From contig CAYMAZ010000013.1 in the NCBI GenBank assembly GCA_964388575.1, positions 1 through 64,000 of the forward strand: 64,000 nt of DNA, in the 5' to 3' direction. The stretch comes from CAYMAZ01 sp964388575. GTDB taxonomy: Bacteria; Bacteroidota; Bacteroidia; Bacteroidales; DTU049. Shown piece after piece: positions 44,369 to 54,800 of this stretch. The position numbers and the translations under genes were made by a program. The stretch's first letter is position 1. Each line of letters begins with the position of its first letter. The notes under the pieces were generated by a model. It saw only the letters and a program-made list of their open reading frames with translations. It was not told the origin of the DNA and did no database searches.

Positions 44369-45436
44369 ATGCTCAGACTACAGAACATATCCAAAATATA
44401 TCCCGATTTTTCTTTGAAAAACATACACTTTGAAGTTCGTAAAGGTGAGTATTTTGTTCTGCTCGGCAAATCCGGTTCAGGTAAATCCATGCTTCTGGAA
44501 ATCATCGCAGGAATTAAGAAACAGGATTCTGGACAGATTATTCTCAAAGATTCTGACATCAGCCATAAAAAGATTCAAAAACGCGGGTGTGTCCTTGTGT
44601 ATCAGGACTCAGCATTGTTTCCGCATATGTCAGTGTATGATAATTTGTTATTTACACTGAAAAATCATAAATTTAAAATGTCTGATGCGTGCGAACGAAT
44701 TGCAGAGATGGCTGGTTTTGTTTCCATTGAGCATATCATGAACAGGACGCCGGTAAATTTATCCGGAGGAGAGATACAAAGGGTAGCTCTTGGGCGTGCA
44801 TTGGTTGTCAGACCTGAAATTCTGCTTCTTGATGAGCCACTTTCTTCTCTAGATGTGCAGATGCGCGGTGATCTGCAGTCATTATTGCATAAAATCAATC
44901 AGACGGGTCAGACAATTATTCATGTGACCCATGATTTTACTGAAGCAGTTTCACTTTCCGACAGAGTTGCAGTGATCGAAAACGGAGAAATTATTCAGCA
45001 GGGATTCACAGAAGAAGTATTCCAAAATCCACGCAATGAATTTGTTGCAGATTTGTCGGGTGTTAAGAATTTTTTCAAAGTTACATTACATAGTGATTCA
45101 GACTATGATGACATTTGTATGGCAAAGCCCTTCAATAAAAATATTCAGTTCAGAGTAATGGCAGATCATAATCATCATGAAGGATATCTCACATTCAGTT
45201 CATCTGACGTAATTTTATCAGATTTAAAACCTGAATCTTCGGCTGCGAACAATTTTCAGGGAAAAGTGACTGATGTGGTTCCACATGGTTTGGGTATAGA
45301 AGTCATCGTTGATATTGGAGTTCACATTACGGCTCAAATCAGTAAAAAAGCATTTCGTGAATTTGATATTGAAGCTGGTAAGACAGTTTGGGTGAGTTTC
45401 AAAGCATCAGCCTGCAGGTTTATTGAAAAAATTTAA
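44369..45436 (+). CDS. wtpC: Tungstate/molybdate ABC transporter ATP-binding protein
   Basis: A 355-residue ATPase. Walker A GKSGSGKSMLLE near residue 33, Q-loop VYQDSALFPHMS, signature LSGGEIQRVALGRAL near 131, Walker B EILLLDEPLSSLD near 151, H-loop HVTHDFTEAVSL. The C-terminal ~120 residues form a TOBE-type regulatory domain (FQGKVTDVVPHGLGIEVIVD), as in Mo/W and sulfate importers. With WtpB and WtpA it makes the complete importer. Confidence 0.88.
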   Translation: MLRLQNISKIYPDFSLKNIHFEVRKGEYFVLLGKSGSGKSMLLEIIAGIKKQDSGQIILKDSDISHKKIQKRGCVLVYQDSALFPHMSVYDNLLFTLKNHKFKMSDACERIAEMAGFVSIEHIMNRTPVNLSGGEIQRVALGRALVVRPEILLLDEPLSSLDVQMRGDLQSLLHKINQTGQTIIHVTHDFTEAVSLSDRVAVIENGEIIQQGFTEEVFQNPRNEFVADLSGVKNFFKVTLHSDSDYDDICMAKPFNKNIQFRVMADHNHHEGYLTFSSSDVILSDLKPESSAANNFQGKVTDVVPHGLGIEVIVDIGVHITAQISKKAFREFDIEAGKTVWVSFKASACRFIEKI

Positions 45437-45508
45437 CCTTATTGACAGTTGTTAATATTTCTGCTGATAATTTATTTGTTCTAGGATGTTTTTTATGTGT
45501 AGATATGC

Positions 45509-45516
45509 TATTTTTG
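45509..45516 (+). promoter_or_regulatory. -7-like element for the T9SS protein at 45544
   Basis: TATTTTTG matches TAnnTTTG, 27 bp upstream of ATG 45544; no convincing -33 element. Confidence 0.4.
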
Positions 45517-45543
45517 CTTTATCAATTCCAGCAACATTTTTTT

Positions 45544-47433
45544 ATGAAAAAATTGTTATTGATTTGTGTTTCAATCTGTTTCTTGTCAGGAGTCGTTCAT
45601 TCTCAGGTATATCAGTTAAGTAATCCCGGTTTTGAGCAATGGGACGGTTACGGAACTGATGATGAACCCACAAACTGGAACGGATTCCCTACTGCATCCT
45701 GCAATCTGATGATAGGTTGCGGTACTGCGATGGCAACAAGGCATGAAAAATCGACTGACATCAGGCCTGGTTCATCCGGAAGCTACAGCTGTAAGATTTT
45801 TGCCACAGAGATTACAATATTGGGGAATACGATTGTCGCAAACGGCAACATCACAACAGGACAGATCAGAATCGGAAGTACAACACCCACAAGTAATCAG
45901 AATTACAACATCACAAGAACTGCAAATTCGGCTTTTCGTCAACCGTTGAATGCAAAGCCGGATTCAATCAGTTTCTGGGGGAAATTTGTGTGTCCGAGTT
46001 CTGTTCAGCAGGCACGTATGAATGCAACCATACACGGAAATTATGATTATAGAGACCCTGAAGGAAGTGACCCAAATGCAGGGAGTTATGTTGTAGCAAA
46101 AGCAATTCATAACTTCACCAGAGGTAATCAGGGCTGGAATAAATTTACAATTCCTTTTGACTACAACTTTCCTGCTACAACACCATCTTATATTTTGCTG
46201 ACATTTACAACGAATAAAAATGCTGGAGAAGGTTCTGCAAGTGACTTTTTGTATATCGATGATATAGAGCTTATATATAATCCCAGGCTCAACAATTTAA
46301 TGGTTAACGGGTATTCAGTTCAGGGTTTCAATCCGGATATTACAGATTATTATATGTCGGTACCATGCTATTCAAATCAGTTGGTTTCGGCAACAGCTGC
46401 ATCTCAGAATGCCACAATGCAGATTACACAACCAACATTCACTGATCCCGTCGGGCAAGTTATGGTTCACTCCGGCAATATTACAAGAGAATACAAAATT
46501 CACTTTTCATATGAATCTGTAACGCAGATTTCTGCTGAGGTATGCCCAGGAAATACTTACTCTGATGCATGGTTCAATCTTCCTGCCCAGCAATCAGCGG
46601 GGATTTTTACGCATGAAGTAACTACGTATACATCAATGGGTTGCGACAGTGTCGTCAGACTTATATTGACGGTGCATCCCTCATACTATCCTGATACCAT
46701 TCAGGCAATGATTTGTGAAGGCGGAGTGTATGATTTTTATGGAGTGCTCTTGTCAGATGCGGGGATTTATGATACAATTATTTCAACCGTTCACGGTTGT
46801 GATAGTCTTGTCGTTCTTGACCTGGAGGTTGGAGATCAGTATTTATTTACAATTTTCGCATCAATTTGTGAAGGAGAAATATACAATCAGAATGGTTTTT
46901 TTCAGTCTGAAGCTGGTTTAGATACTTTATTCCTTCAGGCGTCCGATGGATGTGACAGTTTGATGGTGCTCAATCTTACTGTTCATCCTGTTTATTATGA
47001 TTCTATTTATGATACCGTTCAGGTGGGACAGCCATATGTTCATTCAGGATTTGATATTGAAGCGACTGATATCACAGGTGATTATGAATACACACAATAT
47101 CTGCAGACAGTTTTCGGATGTGACAGTACAGTTGTTTTGTACCTTACGGTTAACGATACTGAAGAGGAGCCAGAGGAAGACAGACCTGAGTTTGCCATGT
47201 CAGTTTATCCCAATCCGGCAGCAAATTATGTGACTATTGACCTCACTACAACTTCTTCTGCAAAATTTATATATGAATTGTATGACCCATATGGCGGTTT
47301 GAGAAAAGCCGGACTGATTCACAAAAAAACTGCAACAATTTATCTGAATGACATCAGTTCAGGAGTGTATATCCTTAGAATTTCTTCTTCAGCGGATCAA
47401 ACAAAAACAAATAAAATCATTAAGTTTGAATGA
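45544..47433 (+). CDS. Secreted repeat protein with PCMD-like domain and T9SS sorting domain
   Basis: A protein of 629 residues with a signal peptide (cleavage after VHSQ, about 18). The N-terminal ~230 residues (LSNPGFEQWDGYGTDDEPTN ... YIDDIELIYNPRL) fit the putative carbohydrate metabolism (PCMD) domain. Four ~65-residue repeats follow (about 320-545), each ending G-C-D-S-x-V/M-x-L-x-L-T/E-V, with ICEG as a frequent start. The C-terminal ~80 residues (MSVYPNPAANYVTIDL) are a T9SS type A sorting domain. ATG 45544 is chosen for the signal peptide; the frame is open back to 45442. Binds an unknown surface ligand. Confidence 0.8.
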   Translation: MKKLLLICVSICFLSGVVHSQVYQLSNPGFEQWDGYGTDDEPTNWNGFPTASCNLMIGCGTAMATRHEKSTDIRPGSSGSYSCKIFATEITILGNTIVANGNITTGQIRIGSTTPTSNQNYNITRTANSAFRQPLNAKPDSISFWGKFVCPSSVQQARMNATIHGNYDYRDPEGSDPNAGSYVVAKAIHNFTRGNQGWNKFTIPFDYNFPATTPSYILLTFTTNKNAGEGSASDFLYIDDIELIYNPRLNNLMVNGYSVQGFNPDITDYYMSVPCYSNQLVSATAASQNATMQITQPTFTDPVGQVMVHSGNITREYKIHFSYESVTQISAEVCPGNTYSDAWFNLPAQQSAGIFTHEVTTYTSMGCDSVVRLILTVHPSYYPDTIQAMICEGGVYDFYGVLLSDAGIYDTIISTVHGCDSLVVLDLEVGDQYLFTIFASICEGEIYNQNGFFQSEAGLDTLFLQASDGCDSLMVLNLTVHPVYYDSIYDTVQVGQPYVHSGFDIEATDITGDYEYTQYLQTVFGCDSTVVLYLTVNDTEEEPEEDRPEFAMSVYPNPAANYVTIDLTTTSSAKFIYELYDPYGGLRKAGLIHKKTATIYLNDISSGVYILRISSSADQTKTNKIIKFE

Positions 47434-47442
47434 GCTGTTTGT

Positions 47443-47476
47443 CAGAATTGCAGATCATGATCTGAATTCAATTCTG
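47443..47476. repeat. Nested inverted repeat downstream of the T9SS gene
   Basis: Outer arms CAGAATTG / CAATTCTG enclose a perfect 14-bp palindrome CAGATCATGATCTG. The RNA would fold into a hairpin, but no T run follows. It is either a factor-independent stop without a U-tract or an operator; it lies 28 bp before the hisS promoter. Confidence 0.5.
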
Positions 47477-47503
47477 TCTGATTTTCATTTGATGAAAATA
47501 GAT

Positions 47504-47511
47504 TAATTTTG
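47504..47511 (+). promoter_or_regulatory. -7 element for hisS
   Basis: TAATTTTG matches TAnnTTTG, 18 bp before ATG 47530. It overlaps the upstream in-frame start at 47509, which is therefore unlikely. Confidence 0.55.
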
Positions 47512-47529
47512 TCATCAAATTTGAATTCT

Positions 47530-48900
47530 ATGGCGCAGTATGTAAGTGTTCCCAAAGGAACACGTGATTTTGGCCCTGAGGTGATGAAGAAACGGGAGTA
47601 CATTTTTGAAACCATTAAGTCAGTTTTCCGATTATTCGGATATCAGCCTCTTGAAACTCCTTCGATGGAAAACCTGTCAACCCTTTTGGGGAAATACGGC
47701 GAAGAAGGAGATAAACTGCTGTTTAAAATTCTGAATTCCGGAAATTACCTTTCTTCAGTTCCGGAAGAGATGTTGAAGGAAACTGCTGATGCCAGAAAAC
47801 TGACAACATATATTACTGAAAAAGGTCTCAGATATGACCTTACTGTCCCTTTTGCAAGATATGTTGTGATGAATAGAAATGAAATACAATTTCCGTTCAA
47901 AAGGTATCAGATACAACCGGTTTGGCGCGCTGACAGGCCACAGAAAGGAAGATACCGTGAGTTTTATCAGTGTGATGCAGATGTGATTGGTACAAAATCC
48001 ATGCTGAATGAGTTTGAACTGATATTGGTCATTGATACAATTTTTAGAAAATTGAATCTGAGTGTGACCATTCATGTCAATAACAGAAAAGTTTTGGACG
48101 GAATTCTACAGGCTTTACAGATTGAAAACCAACTGACTGATGTTGCTGTTGCCATTGACAAACTGGAAAAGGCAGGAACTGAATCTGTGCTTGGAGAATT
48201 GACTGAGAAAGGGATTTCTTCTGATGTTGCACGACAATTAATGGAGGTTGTTTCTTTGAAAGGAAATCCGGATGAAATTATTGAATCAGTGAAGGAATTG
48301 GTCGGACATACTTCTTCAGGTTCTCTTGGTATTCGCGAATTGTCGGAGTTGAATGAATACTTAAAAAATGCAAATTTGCGTACAAAAGTAATATTTGACA
48401 TGTCGCTTGCCCGCGGGTTGGATTATTACACAGGTGCTATTTTTGAGGTCAAAGCTGATCATGTGCAAATCGGAAGCATATGCGGTGGAGGCAGATATGA
48501 CAACCTGACTGAATATTTTGGATTGCCTGATACATCCGGGGTTGGAATTTCTTTTGGAGCTGACAGAATTTATGACGTGTTGAATGAACTCGGTGTGTTT
48601 CCTGAAACAATTTCAGGGTCTGTCAACGTCATGTTTCTGAACTTCGGACACAAAGAAACATTGTATGTTATTCCTCTTCTTAAAAAGTTAAGAGACGCAG
48701 GGATTTCTTCAGAACTGTATCCGGATTCAGATAAAATTAAAAAACAAATGAACTATGCCAATAAAAAAAGTATTCCGTATGTCATCATCGCCGGAGATGA
48801 AGAAATCAGACAGGGGATATTTACATTGAAAAATATGCTTACCGGAGAACAGCAAAAGCTGGATGAGAACGATATTATTACAAAACTAAACTTTATCTAA
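47530..48900 (+). CDS. hisS: Histidyl-tRNA synthetase
   Basis: A protein of 456 residues that charges tRNA-His. Class II motif 1 region PKGTRDFGPE near residue 8, LRYDLTVPFARYV near 97, motif 2 with FKRYQIQPVWRADRPQKG near 120, HisA motif ARGLDYYTGAIFEV near 296, and GGGRYDNL plus GVGISFGADRI (motif 3) near 320-350. The C-terminal ~95 residues are the anticodon-binding domain. Start taken at MAQYVSVPKG. Confidence 0.95.
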   Translation: MAQYVSVPKGTRDFGPEVMKKREYIFETIKSVFRLFGYQPLETPSMENLSTLLGKYGEEGDKLLFKILNSGNYLSSVPEEMLKETADARKLTTYITEKGLRYDLTVPFARYVVMNRNEIQFPFKRYQIQPVWRADRPQKGRYREFYQCDADVIGTKSMLNEFELILVIDTIFRKLNLSVTIHVNNRKVLDGILQALQIENQLTDVAVAIDKLEKAGTESVLGELTEKGISSDVARQLMEVVSLKGNPDEIIESVKELVGHTSSGSLGIRELSELNEYLKNANLRTKVIFDMSLARGLDYYTGAIFEVKADHVQIGSICGGGRYDNLTEYFGLPDTSGVGISFGADRIYDVLNELGVFPETISGSVNVMFLNFGHKETLYVIPLLKKLRDAGISSELYPDSDKIKKQMNYANKKSIPYVIIAGDEEIRQGIFTLKNMLTGEQQKLDENDIITKLNFI

Positions 48901-48921
48901 CTAATATAACTTACCAATAAG

Positions 48922-50406
48922 ATGAAAAATTTTGAAATTACCAACGATTTGCAAATGAATGATTTATCTGACTTTCTAAGGCACCGGCCTAAAGTTGAAA
49001 TTTCGGAAGAATCAGTAAGAAAAATTGAAAAGTGCCGTTTGTGGCTTGACCAGCAGCTTGAGGGAAACACTGAACCAATTTATGGAATTAACACCGGGTT
49101 TGGTGCGTTGTGCAATATTAAGATTGAACATAAGGATATTCAGAAACTTCAGGAAAATCTCATCATATCTCATGCCTGTGGTATTGGAGATGAAGTGCCT
49201 GAAGATATTGTGAGACTTATGCTATTGTTGAAAATTCAGAATCTCAGTTACGGCCACTCAGCAGCACAGGTAAAAACTGTGCAGCTTATGGCTGATCTGC
49301 TGAATAATAATATTACCCCTGTTATTTATGATCAGGGTTCACTGGGCGCCTCAGGTGACCTGGCTCCGCTTGCGCATTTGTGTCTGCCTTTGCTCGGAAT
49401 GGGAGAGGTCAGATATAACGGGAAAGTAATAAAAGCTGCTGATGCGCTGAAGTTTGCAGGTCTTAATCCTGTCAGGCTGGAATCCAAGGAAGGGTTGGCC
49501 CTGCTCAATGGAACCCAGTTTATGCTTGCCTATGGTGCTTATGTTTTGCTTGAAGCAAAAAAGTTTCTCAACTGGGCTGATGTCATCGGTGCATTATCCC
49601 TCGATGCATTTCTTGGATTGCCTGGTCCTTTTAACTTACTTGTTCACGAGCTGAGACCTCACCCTGGCCAAATTCACACAGCCAATCGGGTACTTGAAAT
49701 TTTGAAAGGAAGCGAACTCATTGAATCCCCCAAAGAACACGTTCAGGATCCTTATTCATTCAGATGCATTCCTCAGGTTCATGGTGCTTCAAGAGATGCT
49801 GTTGAATACTGTGCCAAAGTGATGGAAACCGAGATGAATTCTGTGACAGACAATCCTACTCTTTTTCCCGATGATGAGTTTATCGTTTCTGCAGGGAACT
49901 TTCATGGGCAACCACTTGCACTTGCACTTGATTTTATGGGAATTGCTTTGTCAGAAATTGCAAATATTTCTGAACGAAGAACATATCAGCTTATTTGTGG
50001 AAAGCGTGGTTTACCACAGTTTCTTGTTGCACATCCCGGCCTGAATTCCGGATTTATGATCCCGCAATATACTGCAGCTTCAATTGTAAGTCAAAACAAG
50101 GTTCTTGCCCATCCTGCATCCGTTGACTCCATTGAATCAAGCCAGGGACAGGAAGATCATGTGAGTATGGGGTCAATTTCAGCAACGAAGTCACTTAAAA
50201 TTATGGAAAATGTTAAAAGAGTTCTGGCAATTGAGTTGTTCAATGCAGCTCAGGCTCTGGAATTTCGCCGACCGTCAAAAACATCTCCTTTTCTTGAAGA
50301 TCTTCTGGAAAGATACAGAATGGATGTTCCGTTTGTTCAGGATGATGTTGTGATGTATCCTTATATTCATAAAAGTCTTGAATTTATTGAGAAAGTTGAG
50401 GTCTGA
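48922..50406 (+). CDS. hutH: Histidine ammonia-lyase
   Basis: A 494-residue lyase converting histidine to urocanate and ammonia. The Ala143-Ser144-Gly145 triad that forms the MIO cofactor is in GSLGASGDLAPLAHL. YGINTGFGALCNIKIEH near residue 54, TDNPTLFPDDEF near 311, and SQGQEDHVSMGS near 408 are family landmarks. It starts 21 bp after hisS. No hutU, hutI or ftcD in the window. Related tyrosine aminomutases/ammonia-lyases cannot be fully excluded. Confidence 0.9.
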   Translation: MKNFEITNDLQMNDLSDFLRHRPKVEISEESVRKIEKCRLWLDQQLEGNTEPIYGINTGFGALCNIKIEHKDIQKLQENLIISHACGIGDEVPEDIVRLMLLLKIQNLSYGHSAAQVKTVQLMADLLNNNITPVIYDQGSLGASGDLAPLAHLCLPLLGMGEVRYNGKVIKAADALKFAGLNPVRLESKEGLALLNGTQFMLAYGAYVLLEAKKFLNWADVIGALSLDAFLGLPGPFNLLVHELRPHPGQIHTANRVLEILKGSELIESPKEHVQDPYSFRCIPQVHGASRDAVEYCAKVMETEMNSVTDNPTLFPDDEFIVSAGNFHGQPLALALDFMGIALSEIANISERRTYQLICGKRGLPQFLVAHPGLNSGFMIPQYTAASIVSQNKVLAHPASVDSIESSQGQEDHVSMGSISATKSLKIMENVKRVLAIELFNAAQALEFRRPSKTSPFLEDLLERYRMDVPFVQDDVVMYPYIHKSLEFIEKVEV

Positions 50407-50458
50407 AAGAATCGGACCATTTAATTTCTGTTCTTTAAAAAACTAAAACTGAATAAAT

Positions 50459-51442
50459 ATGTTTTCCATTTATCCGATGAAGTTTAAACCCATTCTCAGA
50501 GAAAAAATCTGGGGAGGTCAGAAAATTGGAAAGAAATTTGGTATTATCGATGAAAAGATAGATAAATGTGGTGAGGCATGGGTTCTTTCAGCAGTGAAAG
50601 GGTATGAAAGTGAAATTGAAAACGGGCATTTTGCTGGAAATACTGTTGCTGAAATGGTTGAAATATATATGGATGATCTGATTGGAGAAGAAATGTATGC
50701 CAAATACGGATATGAATTCCCGCTCCTGATAAAGATAATTGATGCAAATGATTATTTGTCCGTTCAGGTACATCCAAATGATGAGATCGCACAGAAAAAG
50801 CATAAATTGAGATTCGGTAAATCTGAAATGTGGTACGTCTTGCAGGCTGACCCTGGCGCACACATTGTATCTGGGTTTAACAGAGAGATGAGTCGCGAAG
50901 AATTGCTGAAGCACATTGATGCAGGATCATTAAAAAGTGTTTTAAATTTTGAACCAGTCAATACAGGTGACTTGATTTATTTGCCTGCCGGAACTGTCCA
51001 TGCTCTTGGACCGGGACTCATGATAGCTGAAATTCAGCAGTCGTCTGATATCACATACAGGCTATACGATTGGGACAGAAAGGATAAAGAAGGAAATCAC
51101 CGTGAACTGCACCTCAGAGATGCTTCTGATGCTATTGATTATAGTTTAAAACCCGGCATTATCAAAGGGTTTAACCCTGAAATCAATCAAACAACACCAA
51201 TGATGAAGACTGAGTATTTTTCGACATCATTTATTCATCTTCAATCAAAAGTGGAGAAGATTCTGGAACATCTTGACTCTTTTGTCATTTATTTTGCATT
51301 GTCAGGAATTTTTGAATTGGAGTTTGATAATGGTAAAATTCATGTTGCTGCAGGAGAATGTGTGCTCATTCCTGCAATAACAGATAAAGTGGTGCTTCAT
51401 CCCAAACCCGCTGCTCATGTGTTGGAGATACTTCCAGGTTAA
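50459..51442 (+). CDS. manA: Class I mannose-6-phosphate isomerase
   Basis: A 327-residue cupin-type isomerase interconverting mannose-6-P and fructose-6-P. KPILREKIWGG near residue 9, the zinc-binding LSVQVHPNDEIAQ near 100, KSEMWYVLQADPGA near 121, YLPAGTVHALGPG near 177, and a C-terminal cupin (CVLIPAITDKV). Length matches the short bacterial type. It supplies mannose for GDP-sugars or brings mannose into glycolysis. It sits 52 bp after hutH. Confidence 0.9.
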   Translation: MFSIYPMKFKPILREKIWGGQKIGKKFGIIDEKIDKCGEAWVLSAVKGYESEIENGHFAGNTVAEMVEIYMDDLIGEEMYAKYGYEFPLLIKIIDANDYLSVQVHPNDEIAQKKHKLRFGKSEMWYVLQADPGAHIVSGFNREMSREELLKHIDAGSLKSVLNFEPVNTGDLIYLPAGTVHALGPGLMIAEIQQSSDITYRLYDWDRKDKEGNHRELHLRDASDAIDYSLKPGIIKGFNPEINQTTPMMKTEYFSTSFIHLQSKVEKILEHLDSFVIYFALSGIFELEFDNGKIHVAAGECVLIPAITDKVVLHPKPAAHVLEILPG

Positions 51443-51729
51443 TTAATGTTTTGAAAAAATTAATTATGACATATTTAACTGGAATTTATTGAATGAATCA
51501 GATCGACTTGAATTCACTGAAAAGCGTTTGCTTCATTAATTGAAACAGATAGCATTTATGCACAATTGATTTGTTTTACAGTTAGACAACAATTGTAATC
51601 CATTTATAATTAGATGCATAGTTATTACATTTATTACATTGTTTTTTTTGAAGGTCAATAAAGCATTAAAAAAAAGTCAAATTTTGCAAATGATTAGAAG
51701 TTTTACATTTCAGGATTTGAAAAATTCAC
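51443..51729. other. Intergenic region, no gene seen
   Basis: AT-rich. It contains an AT-only inverted repeat just after the isomerase stop (TAATTAAT / ATTAATTA, about 51440-51466) that might act as a weak terminator. Nothing else recognised before the promoter at 51730. Confidence 0.45.
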
Positions 51730-51737
51730 TATATTTG
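51730..51737 (+). promoter_or_regulatory. -7 element for the giant surface protein gene
   Basis: TATATTTG matches TAnnTTTG, giving a leader of about 70 nt before ATG 51815. Confidence 0.55.
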
Positions 51738-51814
51738 CAAGTTGTAATTGGTGATAAAAGCGATAAGCAGAGATTTCTTTAATCACTTTGAATTTATTAA
51801 CTAAACCTTATATT

Positions 51815-54800
51815 ATGAAACAGTTATTAATTTTTAAAATGCTTGTTTTTTTTCTGGTAACAAGCATTTTTGGGCAGACGACCGGAACCGTGGAAATTGG
51901 GTCAGGGACACTGACAAATTCTACGACCGTTCACCCGACTCCTTATGGGACGTACTACAAAAATCACAGAGTGCAATATCTGTATCTGGCATCAGAAATG
52001 TCAGCTGCAGGATTGGTCGCCGGAAACATTACGTCCATTGCTTTTGATGTGGCAGCATTGAACACCTGTTCTCCGATGCCAAATTTTAAAATCGATGCCA
52101 AACTTACAACGGCATCTGATTTAACAACCACGTTTGATAATGCCGGATATACAACGGTTTATACAAACACCAGTTTTATGCCTGTTGCAGGATGGAATAC
52201 ACACATATTTAGTACGCCTCTTGCATGGGACGGAACCTCAAATCTTTTGATTGACATTTGTTTTGATCTTCTAACTGATTACACACAAAATGCTTCAGTC
52301 AATTACACTACAACATCTTCTAATCTTGCAAGTTATTACAGGTCAGATTCTGCACCTGCATGCGCAACAACTTCAAGTGCAACTGTCAGTACAAGCCGTG
52401 CAAATATTCAAATTAGCGGCAACGTCGCTTCATGTTTGCCTCCTGCTTTATCATCTTTAACGGTCTCAAACCTAAGTCAAACATCTGCTGATCTTGGTTG
52501 GTCAGGTCCTACAAATGCAATCGCATGGAATGTTGAAGTTCATACACCTGGAAATTCTCCGGGAATCGGAACCCCGGTTGCTTCAGTAACTGCACATCCA
52601 ACCAGCACGTGGACAGCTACAGGCCTTTCATCAGTAACAAACTATGATTTTTATGTTCAGGCTCATTGTGGTGGAACAGATTACAGCATCTGGCAAGGTC
52701 CTGTCCAATTCCAGACAACTGGCGCTCCGCTGTCAGGTGCCTATACAATTAACAATACCCAACCATCCGGTGGAACAAACTTTAATAGTTTTACTGATTT
52801 TGCTGATGCAATAAATCTTGGAGGTTTTGCAGGGCCAGTAACTGTGGATGTTGCCGTCGGCACAGGTCCATACACCGAACAGGTGGTTCTGATTCAACTG
52901 CCAAACAGCAGTTCCACCAACACCCTTACAATCAACGGAAACGGAGAAACTTTACAGTTTTTATCCACGAACACCAATGAGCGTGCTACATTAAAATTCG
53001 ACGGAACAGACTACGTGACAGTAAACAACCTCATTGTAAAAGCACTCGGGTCAATAACATCTCCGGCCGAATACGGTTGGGCTGTATGGCTTACAAATGA
53101 TGCAGATTATAATACTTTTTCCAATTGTGAATTTCATGCAGCAACTGCTTCCACTTCTTCAAACTTCTCAGCTTTTGTTACCTCAAGTAGCTCTACCGGA
53201 GCAACGACAGCAGGCCCTGCTGCAAGTTATCTGACAGTAACAAATTCAAAAACATTTGGTGGATATTATGGAATGGTGATCAATGGAAATACGTCTTCTA
53301 TTCCTTATTCAGAAGGGAATATCATTCAAAATAATGAAATTTCAGACTTCTATATGTACGGTTTGTATGTCAGAGGCCAAAACAATTCTCAGATTATCGG
53401 AAATGAAATCCACAGAACCAACAGAGCAGAAAACTCTACAGCATATATGCTTTATGGTGCAGGTAATATCAGTAATTCTGAATTTTCAAAGAATGTTATT
53501 TTCAATTTTACAGGGACTGGTCAAACGACCACATCTACTGCCTATGGTCTTTATTTCACGTCTGTTACATCACCTGTCAATGAGGGAATCCTGATTGCAA
53601 ATAATGTCATTTATGGACTTGACAATAGAAACGGATCTCAATACGGAATGTATTTTTCTTCCACAACAGCTGAGATGAATATTTATCATAATTCTGTTTC
53701 ACTTGATCATGTTGCACACACAGGTAGTAGTGTCATTTATTGTCTTTATCACACTGGAGCTTCCACAAATCTTGATATTCAGAATAATATTTTCTCTTAT
53801 ACAACAAATTCAACAGGAACAAAATATTGTATGTACTTTTCAACGAATACTGCAGTTGTTACAAGTAACAACAATGTATTGTATGCAGGAGCAACTGCAG
53901 GTACAAACAATACCGGTTACTGGAGTTCAACAGCTTATGCAACACTTGCTGACTGGCAGACTGCAAATGGTGGAGCTTTTGATCAGAACAGTCTGGATGC
54001 TGCTCCAATATTTAACACTCCGCTTTTAACACCTACAGGTGGTGCAATTGACAATATCGGAGCAAACCTGCTTACTTTTGTTCCCGATGATATTTTCGGA
54101 ATAGCTCGTACAGCAACTCCTGATCCCGGAGCAATTGAATTTGATCCTCCTGCATGTTCAATGCCTTATTCATTAACTGCAACAAACATTAGTGATGTAT
54201 CTGCTGATCTTGGATGGACAGCCGGCGGTACTGAAACAGAATGGAATATTGAAGTTCATACCCCCGGGAATTCTCCTGGAAATGGAACACCTGTTGTTTC
54301 AGTTACAGGAACAACTTCCAATCCATGGACCGCTACAGGATTGACTCAATATACAGATTACGTATTCTTTGTTCAGGCTGACTGCGGAACAAGTATTAGT
54401 GATTGGGCAGGCCCATTTGCTTTTACAACAACGCTGCCTCCACTGTCAGGTTTTTATACAATCAACAGTACCCAACCAACAGCTGGTACAAACTTTAACA
54501 GCTTTACAGACTTTGCAACAGCTATTCAGCTTGGCGGTCTTGGAGGTTTTGTAACTGTGGATGTTGTGGCCGGAACCGGACCCTACACTGAACAGGTTGC
54601 TTTTGGACAACTGAATAACAGCAGTGCTACAAACCTGCTCACAATTAATGGAAACGGTGAAACATTACAGTTTTTATCCACAAATTCAAGTGAACGTGCA
54701 ATTTTGAAATTTGACGGAACAGATTACGTTGTTGTCAATAATCTCATTGTGAAAGCACTTGCTTCAACTACAAGTGAATATGGCTGGGGTGTCTGGCTCA

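Noticed and set aside
53283..54029. Two 100-codon ORFs inside the giant gene
   Set aside because: They are out-of-frame shadows of beta-helix module A.
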